This document shows positions 17,235 through 25,810 of a DNA stretch of 43,747 nucleotides, piece by piece. A program made the translations under genes and the position numbers. The stretch lies in assembly GCF_022842015.1 (NCBI RefSeq), contig NZ_JALHQJ010000018.1, positions 1 to 43,747 on the forward strand, written 5' to 3'. Origin of the DNA: Nitrosomonas sp. (GTDB taxonomy: Bacteria > Pseudomonadota > Gammaproteobacteria > Burkholderiales > Nitrosomonadaceae). The notes under the pieces are model-generated. The model did not search any database and was not told where the DNA came from. It worked only from the letters and a program-made list of their open reading frames with translations. How positions within the stretch are numbered: position 1 is the first letter of the stretch; each line of letters begins with the position of its first letter.

Positions 17235-18101
17235 ATGGATGTTATTGTGAGCGCTTCTCGAATAATTCCGGCAATAGCTGTGCCGGAGGGTGCTGGCGTT
17301 ACCGTGTATCGTACGATTGGCACACCCATGCTGCGCGATTACGATCCATTTTTGCTGCTGGATCATATCAGCAGCCATAATCCGGATGATTACATTGCCG
17401 GGTTTCCCTCGCACCCGCATCGGGGGTTCAGTACATTTACGCATATCATTGATGGCCATATGGCACACCAGGACAATATGGGCAATAGTGGCGAGTTGGG
17501 TCCTGGTTCCGCACAGTGGATGAAGGCCGCCAGCGGCATTATCCATTCCGAAATGCCCAAACAGGAAAACGGCTTGTTGCGCGGATTTCAGTTGTGGATC
17601 AATCTGCCTGCAGCCAACAAGATGGATCATCCTGAATATCAGGAATATTCAGCGAAAGCTTTTCCGGTGGTAAAAACGGCGGATTATACGCTGAAGGTTT
17701 TAATGGGCTGCTTTACCGATACACGTGCGCCAATTATAGATAACATCACAGATGTGACGTACCTTGATGTGCAGGTGCAGCCTGGTAAACATTTTCAACA
17801 TCGCTTGCCAGTTGGAAACAATAGCGGGCTTTACGTATTTGAAGGAAGCGGACAGCTCAATGAACAGGTTATGCCGCTGCATTCACTCGTCGTCCTGGAA
17901 AATGATGGCAATTCATTCGATTTTATTGCAGACAAAAAGGGTGCGCGATTTATTGTCATTAGCGGCAAACCGATTCATGAGCCGATTGTTCGATATGGCC
18001 CGTTTGTGATGAACACCCGGGAACAAATTGATCAGGCAATGCAAGATTTTCAGGCTAATAATTTTGTGCGAGATCGCGCCTGGATTAAGCGCGATCAATG
18101 A
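17235..18101 (+). CDS. Pirin family protein
   Basis: This bicupin protein of 288 residues has metal-binding pirin motifs in the N-terminal cupin: FPSHPHRGFSTFTHIIDGHMAHQDNMGN and ASGIIHSEMP, providing the usual His/His/His/Glu set. The C-terminal cupin (about 165-285) lacks metal residues, as in other pirins. Some bacterial pirins have quercetin 2,3-dioxygenase activity, others act in redox sensing; which applies here cannot be read from sequence. The ATG has AAGGAG upstream. The doxX gene follows 29 bp downstream, and a LysR regulator is divergent. This trio is common in proteobacteria. Confidence 0.92.
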   Translation: MDVIVSASRIIPAIAVPEGAGVTVYRTIGTPMLRDYDPFLLLDHISSHNPDDYIAGFPSHPHRGFSTFTHIIDGHMAHQDNMGNSGELGPGSAQWMKAASGIIHSEMPKQENGLLRGFQLWINLPAANKMDHPEYQEYSAKAFPVVKTADYTLKVLMGCFTDTRAPIIDNITDVTYLDVQVQPGKHFQHRLPVGNNSGLYVFEGSGQLNEQVMPLHSLVVLENDGNSFDFIADKKGARFIVISGKPIHEPIVRYGPFVMNTREQIDQAMQDFQANNFVRDRAWIKRDQ

Positions 18102-18130
18102 AATATTTTTCAATTTTTAAGGAGAGACAA

Positions 18131-18508
18131 ATGGATAAAATCAGTCAATTGGTTGCTCGAATATTCCTTGGGCAGATCTTTTTAATTTCTGGTCTTCTCA
18201 AGATCAGCGGATACGAAGGCACGCAAGGGTATATGGAAGCGATGGGGATGCCGGGCATGCTATTGCCGCTGGTAATAGCCCTTGAGGTGGGTGGTGGGCT
18301 GGCTATTATGGCAGGATGGCAAACCAAGTGGGTGTCAATGGCATTGGCAGCATTTACTTTGGTCGCTGCGGTGATTTTTCACAACAACCTCTCCGATCAA
18401 ACTCAGATGATCATGTTTATGAAGAATATTGCGATCACTGGCGGCCTTATGCTATTGGCAGTTCATGGCGCAGGTGGGTATAGTGTTGATAGCAAACGTA
18501 TTCAATAA
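18131..18508 (+). CDS. DoxX family membrane protein
   Basis: This 125-residue protein has four hydrophobic segments (about 8-26, 45-66, 72-92 and 98-118) and the DoxX pattern ARIFLGQIFLISGLLKISGYEGT with EVGGGLAIMAGW. DoxX-type proteins are integral membrane proteins of oxidative or thiol stress systems whose mechanism is not settled. The start at 18131 is preceded by AAGGAGAG; an in-frame ATG at 18098 overlaps the pirin stop and is less likely. It is probably co-transcribed with the pirin gene. Confidence 0.9.
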   Translation: MDKISQLVARIFLGQIFLISGLLKISGYEGTQGYMEAMGMPGMLLPLVIALEVGGGLAIMAGWQTKWVSMALAAFTLVAAVIFHNNLSDQTQMIMFMKNIAITGGLMLLAVHGAGGYSVDSKRIQ

Positions 18509-18571
18509 CGGGTACTAGATGATGCGCGCTATGGCCCATTTGAATCTATGATCCGTATTTTTTTGGGAAAG

Positions 18572-18632
18572 AATGTGATTGTTAAGTTTCTCCTTTATTA
18601 AACTCGTAAATTTAGAGCTTAACAATCACATT
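18572..18632. terminator. 15-bp perfect inverted repeat between convergent genes
   Basis: Arms at 18572-18586 (AATGTGATTGTTAAG) and 18618-18632 are perfect complements with a 31-base spacer. The repeat lies between doxX (plus, stop 18508) and a BON gene (minus, stop 18674). A bidirectional terminator is plausible, but the large spacer and missing T-run leave a protein-binding site possible. Confidence 0.45.
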
Positions 18633-18673
18633 GACGAGCAAATAAAGATTTACTGCATTAACGGTTTAATTAC

Positions 18674-18985
18674 TTACTTAACGGTCATATTATTTTCAAC
18701 GGCGGTAACACCATTAATACTGCGTGCAATCTCAACGGCGCGGGAAATTTCGGCTTGACTGTTGACGGAACCGCTTAGATGAACAACACCTTTTATAGTC
18801 TCTACACTGATTTCAAAAGTCTTCAGGGAATCGTCGTTGAAAATCTCCGCTTTAACTTTTGTGGTAATAACAGCATCATCAATAAATTCTCCTGCTTCAC
18901 CAGCGTGGACAGGGTTAGCGCTTAAAAAGAAAACGACTAGAAAAGATAGAATAAAGGTCGAGAAACGGTTGTTGAGTTGTGTCAT
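18674..18985 (-). CDS. Periplasmic BON-domain protein
   Basis: This 103-residue protein has a signal peptide (about 1-28, ending VHAG) and one BON domain filling the rest. The pattern is DDAVITTKVKAEIFNDDSL, then ETIKGVVHLSGSV and AVENNMTVK. It resembles half of OsmY, an envelope stress protein. AGGAGAACTTCATC precedes the ATG. A run of four AATAA units sits just upstream of the ribosome-binding site. It is a single gene, one of several BON proteins in the window. Confidence 0.9.
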   Translation of the reverse strand: MTQLNNRFSTFILSFLVVFFLSANPVHAGEAGEFIDDAVITTKVKAEIFNDDSLKTFEISVETIKGVVHLSGSVNSQAEISRAVEIARSINGVTAVENNMTVK

Positions 18986-19000
18986 GATGAAGTTCTCCTA

Positions 19001-19020
19001 AATAAAATAAAATAAAATAA
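19001..19020. repeat. AATAA pentanucleotide repeat, four copies
   Basis: Four exact AATAA units lie in the leader of the BON gene at 18674-18985, between its ribosome-binding site and the presumed promoter. Such simple repeats can change length by slippage and could alter leader length or promoter spacing. It may also be a chance product of AT-rich sequence. Confidence 0.6.
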
Positions 19021-19303
19021 CAAAAACAAATATCCCTGGGCATTTTAAATTTGAACGCTTTTATGGATATTCTAACTAAACGATTTCTTAAGCTTTTCCT
19101 AATTTTACTTAACAATCGAAGTTAAATTATTGCAGGAATTGTTTATTGTGAATGTGCGCTAGCCCACTTACTGGAGTAGCTAGATCCGGCCTCCAATATC
19201 ATTGTGTTAATCATGCCTTAATTTTGTACGGTGGCGCACAGACGAGGATGATATTTAACCTGCATCATTATTCTTCTATTAACAAAACGGAAGGATTAAT
19301 GTC

Positions 19304-19645
19304 ATGACTAAAGGAAAGAAAACCGCATTGATATTTATTATGAGTGCAATTTTTATGTTAATGAGCACGGTTGTATCGTCCCAATCTCCTCAATCACAAA
19401 ACAGTATGAATAATGACAGAGATTCAGCAGGAAATTCGCAATCCGATTCGCTTTCACGTGATCTTTCACGCGATGGTTCGCAGATGAGTCCTAATAACCC
19501 TGCTATGGTTAACCCAAACGATCCTACAGGAGTAAACTCGAATATACCTATGTCGCCTGGAGTTCCCCCAACGAGTGCGCCGGGAACGAATGCAAATGTT
19601 CCTTCAGGCACAAGTCCAGGTAACCCTTCTGGGTCGGGTTATTAA
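19304..19645 (+). CDS. Small secreted Ser/Asn/Pro-rich protein
   Basis: This 113-residue protein has a signal peptide (about 1-27, ending VVSS-QS). The mature part is low in complexity: a Ser/Asp/Asn-rich stretch (SQSDSLSRDLSRDGS) and then Pro/Asn/Gly-rich segments (SPNNPAMVNPNDPTGVN, TSPGNPSGSGY). It has no cysteines and no recognisable domain, and is probably disordered in the periplasm or outside the cell. AAGGA precedes the ATG at good spacing, which supports translation. I cannot name a function. Confidence 0.65.
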   Translation: MTKGKKTALIFIMSAIFMLMSTVVSSQSPQSQNSMNNDRDSAGNSQSDSLSRDLSRDGSQMSPNNPAMVNPNDPTGVNSNIPMSPGVPPTSAPGTNANVPSGTSPGNPSGSGY

Positions 19646-19827
19646 ATCATACAGTTAAATATGAAAATAGTTAACTAAGAACTGGTCTCGCTTCATTCGA
19701 CAGTTATATCCTTAAAATTAGCTGCTTAGATGTTATAAGAATTAGACTGCTCGAGTTTGCGGGACCTCTTCAGTATTAGGTCCTGGGCCAAATATGAATA
19801 ACAATCAAAAATTTATTCCATTCATAT

Positions 19828-21120
19828 CTATTCATCACGTGCTAAACGAATGCCAGAAAACTGCCAGCGTGCTTCTGCAGGAAGAAAGTTACGCATGCTT
19901 GAACGGATGCGCTGTTTCGGTGTGATGCAAGAACCGCCACGCAAGACATATTGATTTACCATAGACTCGCTATTATATTCGCCTACGGCTATATCCCAAA
20001 TGTCAGATTTAGGTTTGTCAGTGTTGGATTTTTTGGGACTGTAGCCAGGATAGGGTGAGTAGCTAGATTGTGTCCATTCCCAAGCGGTACCATAAAGCGC
20101 GTTAATATTAACGCTCGTATTAGTCGCAGTACGGCGAGGATGGAAATAATTGTTATCGGCAAAGTCTCCATCAACTTCTTGCTTGGATGCTGCATTTTCC
20201 CATTCCGCTTCGGTAGGTAAGCGAGCATCACGCCATTGTGCAAAAGCACTCGCTTCATAATACGACATATGAGTTACGGGAAGACTCGGATCGAGTGGTG
20301 CTAGTCCGTGGAGTGTAAATTCTTTCCATTCTCCCGCTTCATGTCGCCAGTAAAGTGGATGACGACAGCCGACTGATTTGATCCATTTCCAGCCTTCCGA
20401 AAACCAAAAGCAAGGGTTATCATAGCCATCTTCCTCAATAAATTGCATATATTCCCTATTCGTAGCTAAACGTGACGCCAATTGGTACGGGTAAAGGTAT
20501 TGCTTGTGACGAGGCGACTCATTGTCATAGCTAAAGCCTTTTCCCTTATAACCTATTTCTATTAGGCCCCCTTCAAAATTACGCCACTCTACTGGATCTG
20601 CCATATTTGAGGTTGTTTTTTGCAAGTTATTTTTAGGTTGATAAATTGGATTCAATGGGTTTTGTGATAAAAGATGCTTGAGGTCTGCCAGCATAAGTTC
20701 CTGGTGTTGAAACTCATGGTGGATTCCAAGCGTAGTTATCATTTGCAACATATTATCTTCTATTACTTCTCTCAACAGATTGTTCATGCGCTCGTCGATG
20801 TTTTGGCAGTAATCACGTGTTGTCTTCAAGGAAGGTCGAGTAAAAAAGCCACGTTTTGGATCCGGATGAGGCACATTTGATTCGTTGTAGGAGCTAAACA
20901 TTGTGAGAAATTCTTGCTGAAAGGGTTTGAATGGTTTTTCGAAATGTTGGAGGACAAAAGCTTCAAAGAACCATGTGACATGACCAAGATGCCATTTTAT
21001 CGGACTCGCATCCGGTAGGGATTGAACACAGCAGTCCTCTTCAAATAAGGGCTCAATTAGATCCAAAGTGCGACTGCGGGCCACAGCATATTCTTTAAGT
21101 AGGATATTGATATCTATCAT
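19828..21120 (-). CDS. egtB: EgtB-like iron-dependent sulfoxide synthase (ergothioneine-type)
   Basis: This 430-residue protein has an N-terminal DinB-like helical domain (about 1-165) and a C-terminal formylglycine-generating-enzyme fold (about 175-430). Iron ligands expected for EgtB are present: H47 (KWHLGH) and the H135-x3-H139-x-E141 motif in GIHHEFQHQE. The C-terminal part has GGLIEIGYKG, FSYDNESPRHKQY, RLPTEAEWENAA, YGTAWEWTQSSY and VLRGGSC. EgtB joins a thiol donor to trimethylhistidine. No EgtD methyltransferase is adjacent, so related sulfur or selenium enzymes (OvoA, SenA types) remain possible. It lies 108 bp downstream of a BON lipoprotein gene on the same strand and may be the last gene of that run. 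Confidence 0.88.
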   Translation of the reverse strand: MIDINILLKEYAVARSRTLDLIEPLFEEDCCVQSLPDASPIKWHLGHVTWFFEAFVLQHFEKPFKPFQQEFLTMFSSYNESNVPHPDPKRGFFTRPSLKTTRDYCQNIDERMNNLLREVIEDNMLQMITTLGIHHEFQHQELMLADLKHLLSQNPLNPIYQPKNNLQKTTSNMADPVEWRNFEGGLIEIGYKGKGFSYDNESPRHKQYLYPYQLASRLATNREYMQFIEEDGYDNPCFWFSEGWKWIKSVGCRHPLYWRHEAGEWKEFTLHGLAPLDPSLPVTHMSYYEASAFAQWRDARLPTEAEWENAASKQEVDGDFADNNYFHPRRTATNTSVNINALYGTAWEWTQSSYSPYPGYSPKKSNTDKPKSDIWDIAVGEYNSESMVNQYVLRGGSCITPKQRIRSSMRNFLPAEARWQFSGIRLARDE

Positions 21121-21228
21121 TATTTAATTTCTCTAAAGGGCGATTGCTATTTTTGAGAATCAATTATGGCCAATGGCGGTATTGAAAAAATTCAAGGATT
21201 GTTACATTTTTGAGATAGCTATCTGCGT

Positions 21229-21555
21229 TCATTTAACTTTAATCTGGTTATTAACCTGTTTTACATTAGGAACTTGTTGAGCAACCGAAGTGGCCAATTG
21301 CCGTTGAGACTCGGTTTCGACAAACCCACTTATGACTACCAACCCGTTTGCTGCTTCCACATGCATGGCAGCGGCCTTAAGCTCTTTTGTTTCAATCAGT
21401 TTTGCTTTTACTCTCATGGCTAAAATTATATCCTGTTGCGGAGTCTCTTCTACTGTATCAGGGTTAAAACTCGCGCAACCACCCATGCTAAATACAATAG
21501 ACAGAGATCCAATAATCCAGGTGCGAAGTATTTTGTAGGTCATTTTCTTTCTCAT
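21229..21555 (-). CDS. BON-domain lipoprotein
   Basis: The start at MRKKMTYK gives about 108 residues; the frame is open further upstream, but those starts overlap the AsmA gene. A signal peptide with lipobox SMGGC (Cys about residue 26) is followed by a short linker and one BON domain: ILAMRVKAKLIETKELKAAAMHVEAANGLVVISGFV, ending VKQVNNQIKVK. GGAAACAAC lies just before the chosen ATG; ATG 21543 is an alternative. It follows the AsmA-type gene by 25 bp, so both are probably co-transcribed and act at the envelope. Confidence 0.85.
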   Translation of the reverse strand: MRKKMTYKILRTWIIGSLSIVFSMGGCASFNPDTVEETPQQDIILAMRVKAKLIETKELKAAAMHVEAANGLVVISGFVETESQRQLATSVAQQVPNVKQVNNQIKVK

Positions 21556-21580
21556 GTTGTTTCCGGAAAAACCATTAGCA

Positions 21581-23533
21581 CTACTCACGTGCTTTATTAA
21601 CTGCATCCACAAGGCCTGCACACCGTATATTTTGACTATTTGCCTTCTTTTCTTCTTGATCTTCCTGGAGAAACGAATATAAGCTCACGATGGGCGCTGA
21701 AGGTAACACCGCAAGTGAAGCTGCACCTCTCAATATCGCGGAAGCGCCCGGAGTAAAAGTGGGCTTCTTGAAAGTACCTTCTATATGCAGTGGTGCGCGC
21801 GCAGAGAAAACACTCAAGTCCTTCGGTTTGGGGTCAATAATCAGATCTAACTTTTCCTTATTAAAATCAATGGTTCCTTTGCTTAAAAAAATCGTATCTT
21901 GCGTATCTACAATAAAATTGTCCATATTCAAAACCCCACTATTGATTGGAAGATCTAGATAGGCGCAATTAATATTAGGTTCGTTGTCCTTATCAAATAG
22001 CGATACCAACGCCTCGCCAATATCAAGCCCGGCTAATTCGACCAACAAATTATCCAGTTGTCCACCGGTCATGAGCATCAACAATCCTCCATCAGCCGAT
22101 GCTAACATTTCTGCAATGGCACCTCCTTTGAACCAGAACATGCCTTGACCTCCCACTAATCCGGCGCTTTCGTCAGCAATTTCAAAACGACGTAGTATTT
22201 CTCCTAATTGTACGTGACGAATTTCAACCTCTATTTTACTTTTAATGGGTTGCGAATTTGTGTTTAATTCGAAACGGGCACGAATATTTCCATTAGCAAC
22301 GCCAAAATCCAAAGGAGCAAGCTTGAGATTGCCGTTATCAATGGTTACGTGCATGAAGAGATCATCCACAGGTAGTTTTGATTTAACTCGCTTGCTGCGT
22401 AAAGAAATGTCGGCATTGATAGCCTGTAGTTCCTTAAAATCGATAGGATCGCTGGGTAGAATGAATGGGCTCGTAGTTTCTCTTTTTATTTTTTTCTGCT
22501 GAGTTAAAGATGCAGTTTCCTCAGGGCCCGTGTCGGGCGAAAGACCAATTAATGGTCCCATATCATCCAAGTCTATTTTTTCTGATTTTAGATCAGCCTT
22601 TATAAAAGGCACTGCTTCGCTTAGCTTCACACTAATCGTTCCGGCAAGATCACTATCGCCCACATGGCCATCCAAATTTCTAATTTGCCACAAATTTTCA
22701 TGATGCGACATATCACCTTTCAGTCGATAAGGGGGTAAGCTAGGCATGGGTAATCTCAGGATTTGTGATAATTGTTCTGGATTAGGGCCTTGCATTATAA
22801 ATTGCAAATCAAGGCCTTTGAGCTGCAGAGGTTGTATCAATGTGCCATTCACTTTGATGCTGGTTTTCCCGACTTGCAAACTTAAGGTCAGCGGATAGGG
22901 TATTTCAGCCTCCCTCAATGCAACTAAAGGACCTGCATTTAAATTTGCAAGCAATAGATGCCCATTCAGCTTCCCCTGGGTTTGTACCTCCGTGAGTTCT
23001 TCATCGTGAGCTGCACCCATAATGGTCGCGAAAGCCGTGGTGATTTCTGTATCAGTTGCTAAATCCTCATAGTTAAGGCGGCCTTCCACAATCCGTAAAC
23101 GCTCAATGAGAGGGATTTCTGTTTTGCGCTCAGGATCATTTGTGGCAATTTGCAAATCCCAGTTTCGCTCCCCTTTGGATGATTTTTGTAAAACAATATG
23201 TGGTTTGGTGAGGGTAACCTCAGGAAATAGCATGCGTCCTTTGAGGAGCTCAATCAAATCGATGCGTATGTCCAATGCTGCAAGTTCCAACATATTGGGT
23301 TGCTCGCTCCAGTCGGCATTCTCAAACTGTATTTGCTCCATTCTAATCAGTGGCGTTAAAGACCAATCGATTGCAAAGTTACCTTTAATAGTAAGATTAC
23401 GACCCGTCTGATTCCTAACTTGTAGGGTCACGATCTCTCGTGCCCAATTCAAATTGGGTAATGAGATTAGCAATACGACCAAGAGAAATAACAGGGTAAG
23501 GAGAGAAATTCCAACCCATTTCACGACATTCAT
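21581..23533 (-). CDS. AsmA family protein
   Basis: This 650-residue protein has one N-terminal transmembrane helix (about 5-27) and a long periplasmic part. The family start pattern is NLNWAREIVTLQVRNQTGRNLTIKGNFAIDWSLTPLIRMEQIQFENADW. Near the C-terminus are the repeat-like strands GGLLMLMTGGQLDNLLVELAGLDIG, INSGVLNMDNFIVDTQDTIFLSKGTIDF and PLHIEGTFKKPTF, typical of AsmA proteins. AsmA proteins are thought to act as bridges for phospholipid transfer to the outer membrane. The gene lies 53 bp after the di-heme cytochrome gene and 25 bp before a BON lipoprotein gene, all on the minus strand. Confidence 0.92.
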   Translation of the reverse strand: MNVVKWVGISLLTLLFLLVVLLISLPNLNWAREIVTLQVRNQTGRNLTIKGNFAIDWSLTPLIRMEQIQFENADWSEQPNMLELAALDIRIDLIELLKGRMLFPEVTLTKPHIVLQKSSKGERNWDLQIATNDPERKTEIPLIERLRIVEGRLNYEDLATDTEITTAFATIMGAAHDEELTEVQTQGKLNGHLLLANLNAGPLVALREAEIPYPLTLSLQVGKTSIKVNGTLIQPLQLKGLDLQFIMQGPNPEQLSQILRLPMPSLPPYRLKGDMSHHENLWQIRNLDGHVGDSDLAGTISVKLSEAVPFIKADLKSEKIDLDDMGPLIGLSPDTGPEETASLTQQKKIKRETTSPFILPSDPIDFKELQAINADISLRSKRVKSKLPVDDLFMHVTIDNGNLKLAPLDFGVANGNIRARFELNTNSQPIKSKIEVEIRHVQLGEILRRFEIADESAGLVGGQGMFWFKGGAIAEMLASADGGLLMLMTGGQLDNLLVELAGLDIGEALVSLFDKDNEPNINCAYLDLPINSGVLNMDNFIVDTQDTIFLSKGTIDFNKEKLDLIIDPKPKDLSVFSARAPLHIEGTFKKPTFTPGASAILRGAASLAVLPSAPIVSLYSFLQEDQEEKKANSQNIRCAGLVDAVNKARE

Positions 23534-23586
23534 CTTTTTACCTATTTCATTACATAAGCTTATGGCATGACCAGAGAAAATTCAGG

Positions 23587-25113
23587 TCAGAGTTGTTTCA
23601 TGTATGTTACTAGATCGGATTTTTCTTCGTTTGTTAGCTTGAGTTGGAGCACCAGGTTAAAAAATTCGACTGTATCTTCAAGGGTAAGCAGACGACCATC
23701 GTGTAGATAAGGAGGGCTATCCTTAATACCACGAAGTGTAAAAGTTTTTATTGGCCCATCGCCCGGTTCATTCAAAAAGCGTTCAAGTTTCAGATCATGC
23801 ATTTGATTATCAAGGAATGCAGGCGGTTGATGGCAATTTCCGCATTGCCCTTTACCCAAAAAAATACTCTCACCGCGAATTTCTTTTTCAGTCGCTTTTG
23901 AGGGATCCAGTCGGCCTTGGCTATCTAATTTTGGAGCGGGCGGAAAATCCAACATGTTTTGAAACTGTGCCATATGACTTACATGGATTCGATCAATCAT
24001 CGGGAATCCTTTCTTCATTGCATGTATTGGGTCACCATTGAAGTAAGCAGTGCGGAACTCGAACTCTGTGAAGTCTTCGATCGAACGCAAGCTGCGTTTT
24101 GATCCATGAATCTGCTGACTGTATACGCCTCGCAAACTGGTGGTATCCAGCCGAACTCGGCGTTCCTGAGGGCGCATATCAGGGCTTAAATGAAATTGTC
24201 CTGTTGTGTGACCATTGACATGACAATCAAAACAGGTCACGCCTAGACTGGGTTGGGCGCTTTTACGATCATCTGTCGGATTGAATTCTTCCTGCGGTAG
24301 CGGCGTGAGCAGCATCTGCAATCCAGTAAGCTGAACCGGAGTCAATATATCTTTGAATAAACGATAAAAATTATTGATGGAAACAACTTCTCCGCGAGAA
24401 ACATCCCCTAATTCAGGCCTGTTCTGAAGGAAAATAGCAGGAGGAAACTCCGGCAAAAAAGCTTCCGGCAAATCAAACTCGACGTCGAACCTTTCTAACC
24501 TAGGAAACATCGAGATCTGCATAGGAGGAAAGACTTGTCCGCCGGTTACTTGTTTGGGATGTGGTAATGCAGGGTAAGGAAATAGATTATTTTTACGAAT
24601 TTCTTCAGGTGACATGGCAGCAAGTTCTTGCCAGCTCATTTTGTCTTTCAATATAGCAGTTGGGCCGATCGGGATGGGTTTTCCCCGAGTCATAGTTACC
24701 TCTGCATCGAAACGAGGGGCAAGATCGTAGCGACTCTGTAATAACTCTTGTTGAGTTTTACTGATTTTTGGCTTTTCTGCTATATCAGATTTCATTGTTT
24801 CTTTAAAAGATTGCTGTGGTTTTTTTGCATTGAGAGAATCTCGGTAAAAATCAAACCCGCGTATTTTTCCATAATCAAGTTGTTGTTGAAATGCATCAGA
24901 GGAAGGCAGAGCGCCTGAAGCATCGAAAATATTAGAGTGATCATGCTTACTTTTTTTCTGCTCTGGTCTTGGGTTATTAGTCTGTGCATTCATAATCGCA
25001 TCATTTTTTTTCTCTATCAGAACATTATCGTTTTGACTGACGGCATTATTAATTCCAACGCCAAGGCCGCTCACTCCCAGTAAAGTTAAAAATAAAATTT
25101 TGCTTTTCTTCAT
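23587..25113 (-). CDS. Di-heme cytochrome c peroxidase/MauG-like protein
   Basis: This 508-residue periplasmic protein has a signal peptide (about 1-26) and two heme c motifs, CFDCH (about 292-296) and CGNCH (about 421-425). The C-terminal half resembles the cytochrome c peroxidase/MauG family: TTSLRGVYSQQIHGSKRSLRS, GESIFLGKGQCGNCHQPPAF, TFTLRGIKDSPPYLHDGRLLTLEDTVEFFN. The first heme comes unusually late because a region of about 250 residues, rich in Pro, Gln and Lys, precedes it. Substrate and partner are not evident; peroxide removal or oxidation of a protein partner are both possible. GGAGAG precedes the ATG. The AsmA, BON and EgtB genes follow in the same direction. Confidence 0.85.
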   Translation of the reverse strand: MKKSKILFLTLLGVSGLGVGINNAVSQNDNVLIEKKNDAIMNAQTNNPRPEQKKSKHDHSNIFDASGALPSSDAFQQQLDYGKIRGFDFYRDSLNAKKPQQSFKETMKSDIAEKPKISKTQQELLQSRYDLAPRFDAEVTMTRGKPIPIGPTAILKDKMSWQELAAMSPEEIRKNNLFPYPALPHPKQVTGGQVFPPMQISMFPRLERFDVEFDLPEAFLPEFPPAIFLQNRPELGDVSRGEVVSINNFYRLFKDILTPVQLTGLQMLLTPLPQEEFNPTDDRKSAQPSLGVTCFDCHVNGHTTGQFHLSPDMRPQERRVRLDTTSLRGVYSQQIHGSKRSLRSIEDFTEFEFRTAYFNGDPIHAMKKGFPMIDRIHVSHMAQFQNMLDFPPAPKLDSQGRLDPSKATEKEIRGESIFLGKGQCGNCHQPPAFLDNQMHDLKLERFLNEPGDGPIKTFTLRGIKDSPPYLHDGRLLTLEDTVEFFNLVLQLKLTNEEKSDLVTYMKQL

Positions 25114-25810
25114 ATCAATCTCTCCACTATCAAGTCATTAAGTAAACAAGAAATAATGCTGATGTACGACAAAACCTAAATTAATTCTGGGTTTTATTCT
25201 TTCATTCTGGAGAAAATCTATCTGTACGAAACCGCACACTGGATTGGTTTTTCATGGAAAGGATTGCGTTAGAATCGTTGAGAAGATACGCATGAATTTG
25301 AATCTTTTCATGTCTAGTTACGCTGTGCTCCGCTGCGTATTCACCAGTTACTCATCAAATTACTTGGTTGAATTACTTCGATAAAGAATTGGAGTGAACA
25401 CCCAGTGCGCAGATAGGAGGGTTAGGGGAGATGCGCACTGGGAGTCCGGATCCAGTCATCCGGCTAGACGATATGAGATTCGTCCTGACTGGTGCGGTCG
25501 ACTCATTAAAAAAGAAGTATGAGTGCTAAGGTCATTTTAGGCCATCCTGATTTTCTTTCTGTGCGCTTTCTAACATACAGTTCATACGGCTTCAAATGAG
25601 TTTGCTATGATGGCAGATAAATCGATTAATAGGCTTGGACCAAGATTTTCCATTAAAAACTTTCGAATAAAAATTATTAGAATAACCCGTTGAATATAAT
25701 TAAATCTCTATAAATCATCATCATGTGTGTTCGCGATTCTTTATTCCAATTATTGGGGTAACAAGATCGGATAATTTTCACAAATAAGCTCATTAACCTA
25801 GGAATTGTTT
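25114..25810. other. Divergent intergenic region with a structured element
   Basis: This 697-bp gap lies between the di-heme cytochrome gene (minus) and the CruF-like gene (plus). It has no supported gene. Most of it is AT-rich, but 25401-25504 is GC-richer and highly structured and is listed separately. Promoters for both neighbours should lie here. Confidence 0.5.
25401..25504. ncRNA. Candidate structured RNA or DNA element
   Basis: Three consecutive inverted repeats are visible. Hairpin 1 has arms 25401-25411 and 25432-25442 (11 bp perfect, purine-rich 20-base loop). Hairpin 2 has CCGGAT/ATCCGG arms at 25446-25451 and 25458-25463, with loop CCAGTC. Hairpin 3 has GACGA/TCGTC arms at 25467-25471 and 25480-25484. 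The loop of hairpin 2 is complementary to GACTGG at 25487-25492, which would allow a pseudoknot, and GAGTC 25442-25446 can pair with GACTC 25500-25504. Five GGA motifs occur across 25391-25450. The transcribed strand is unknown; no terminator T-run follows on either side. I recognise no known riboswitch or sRNA family. Confidence 0.4.
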
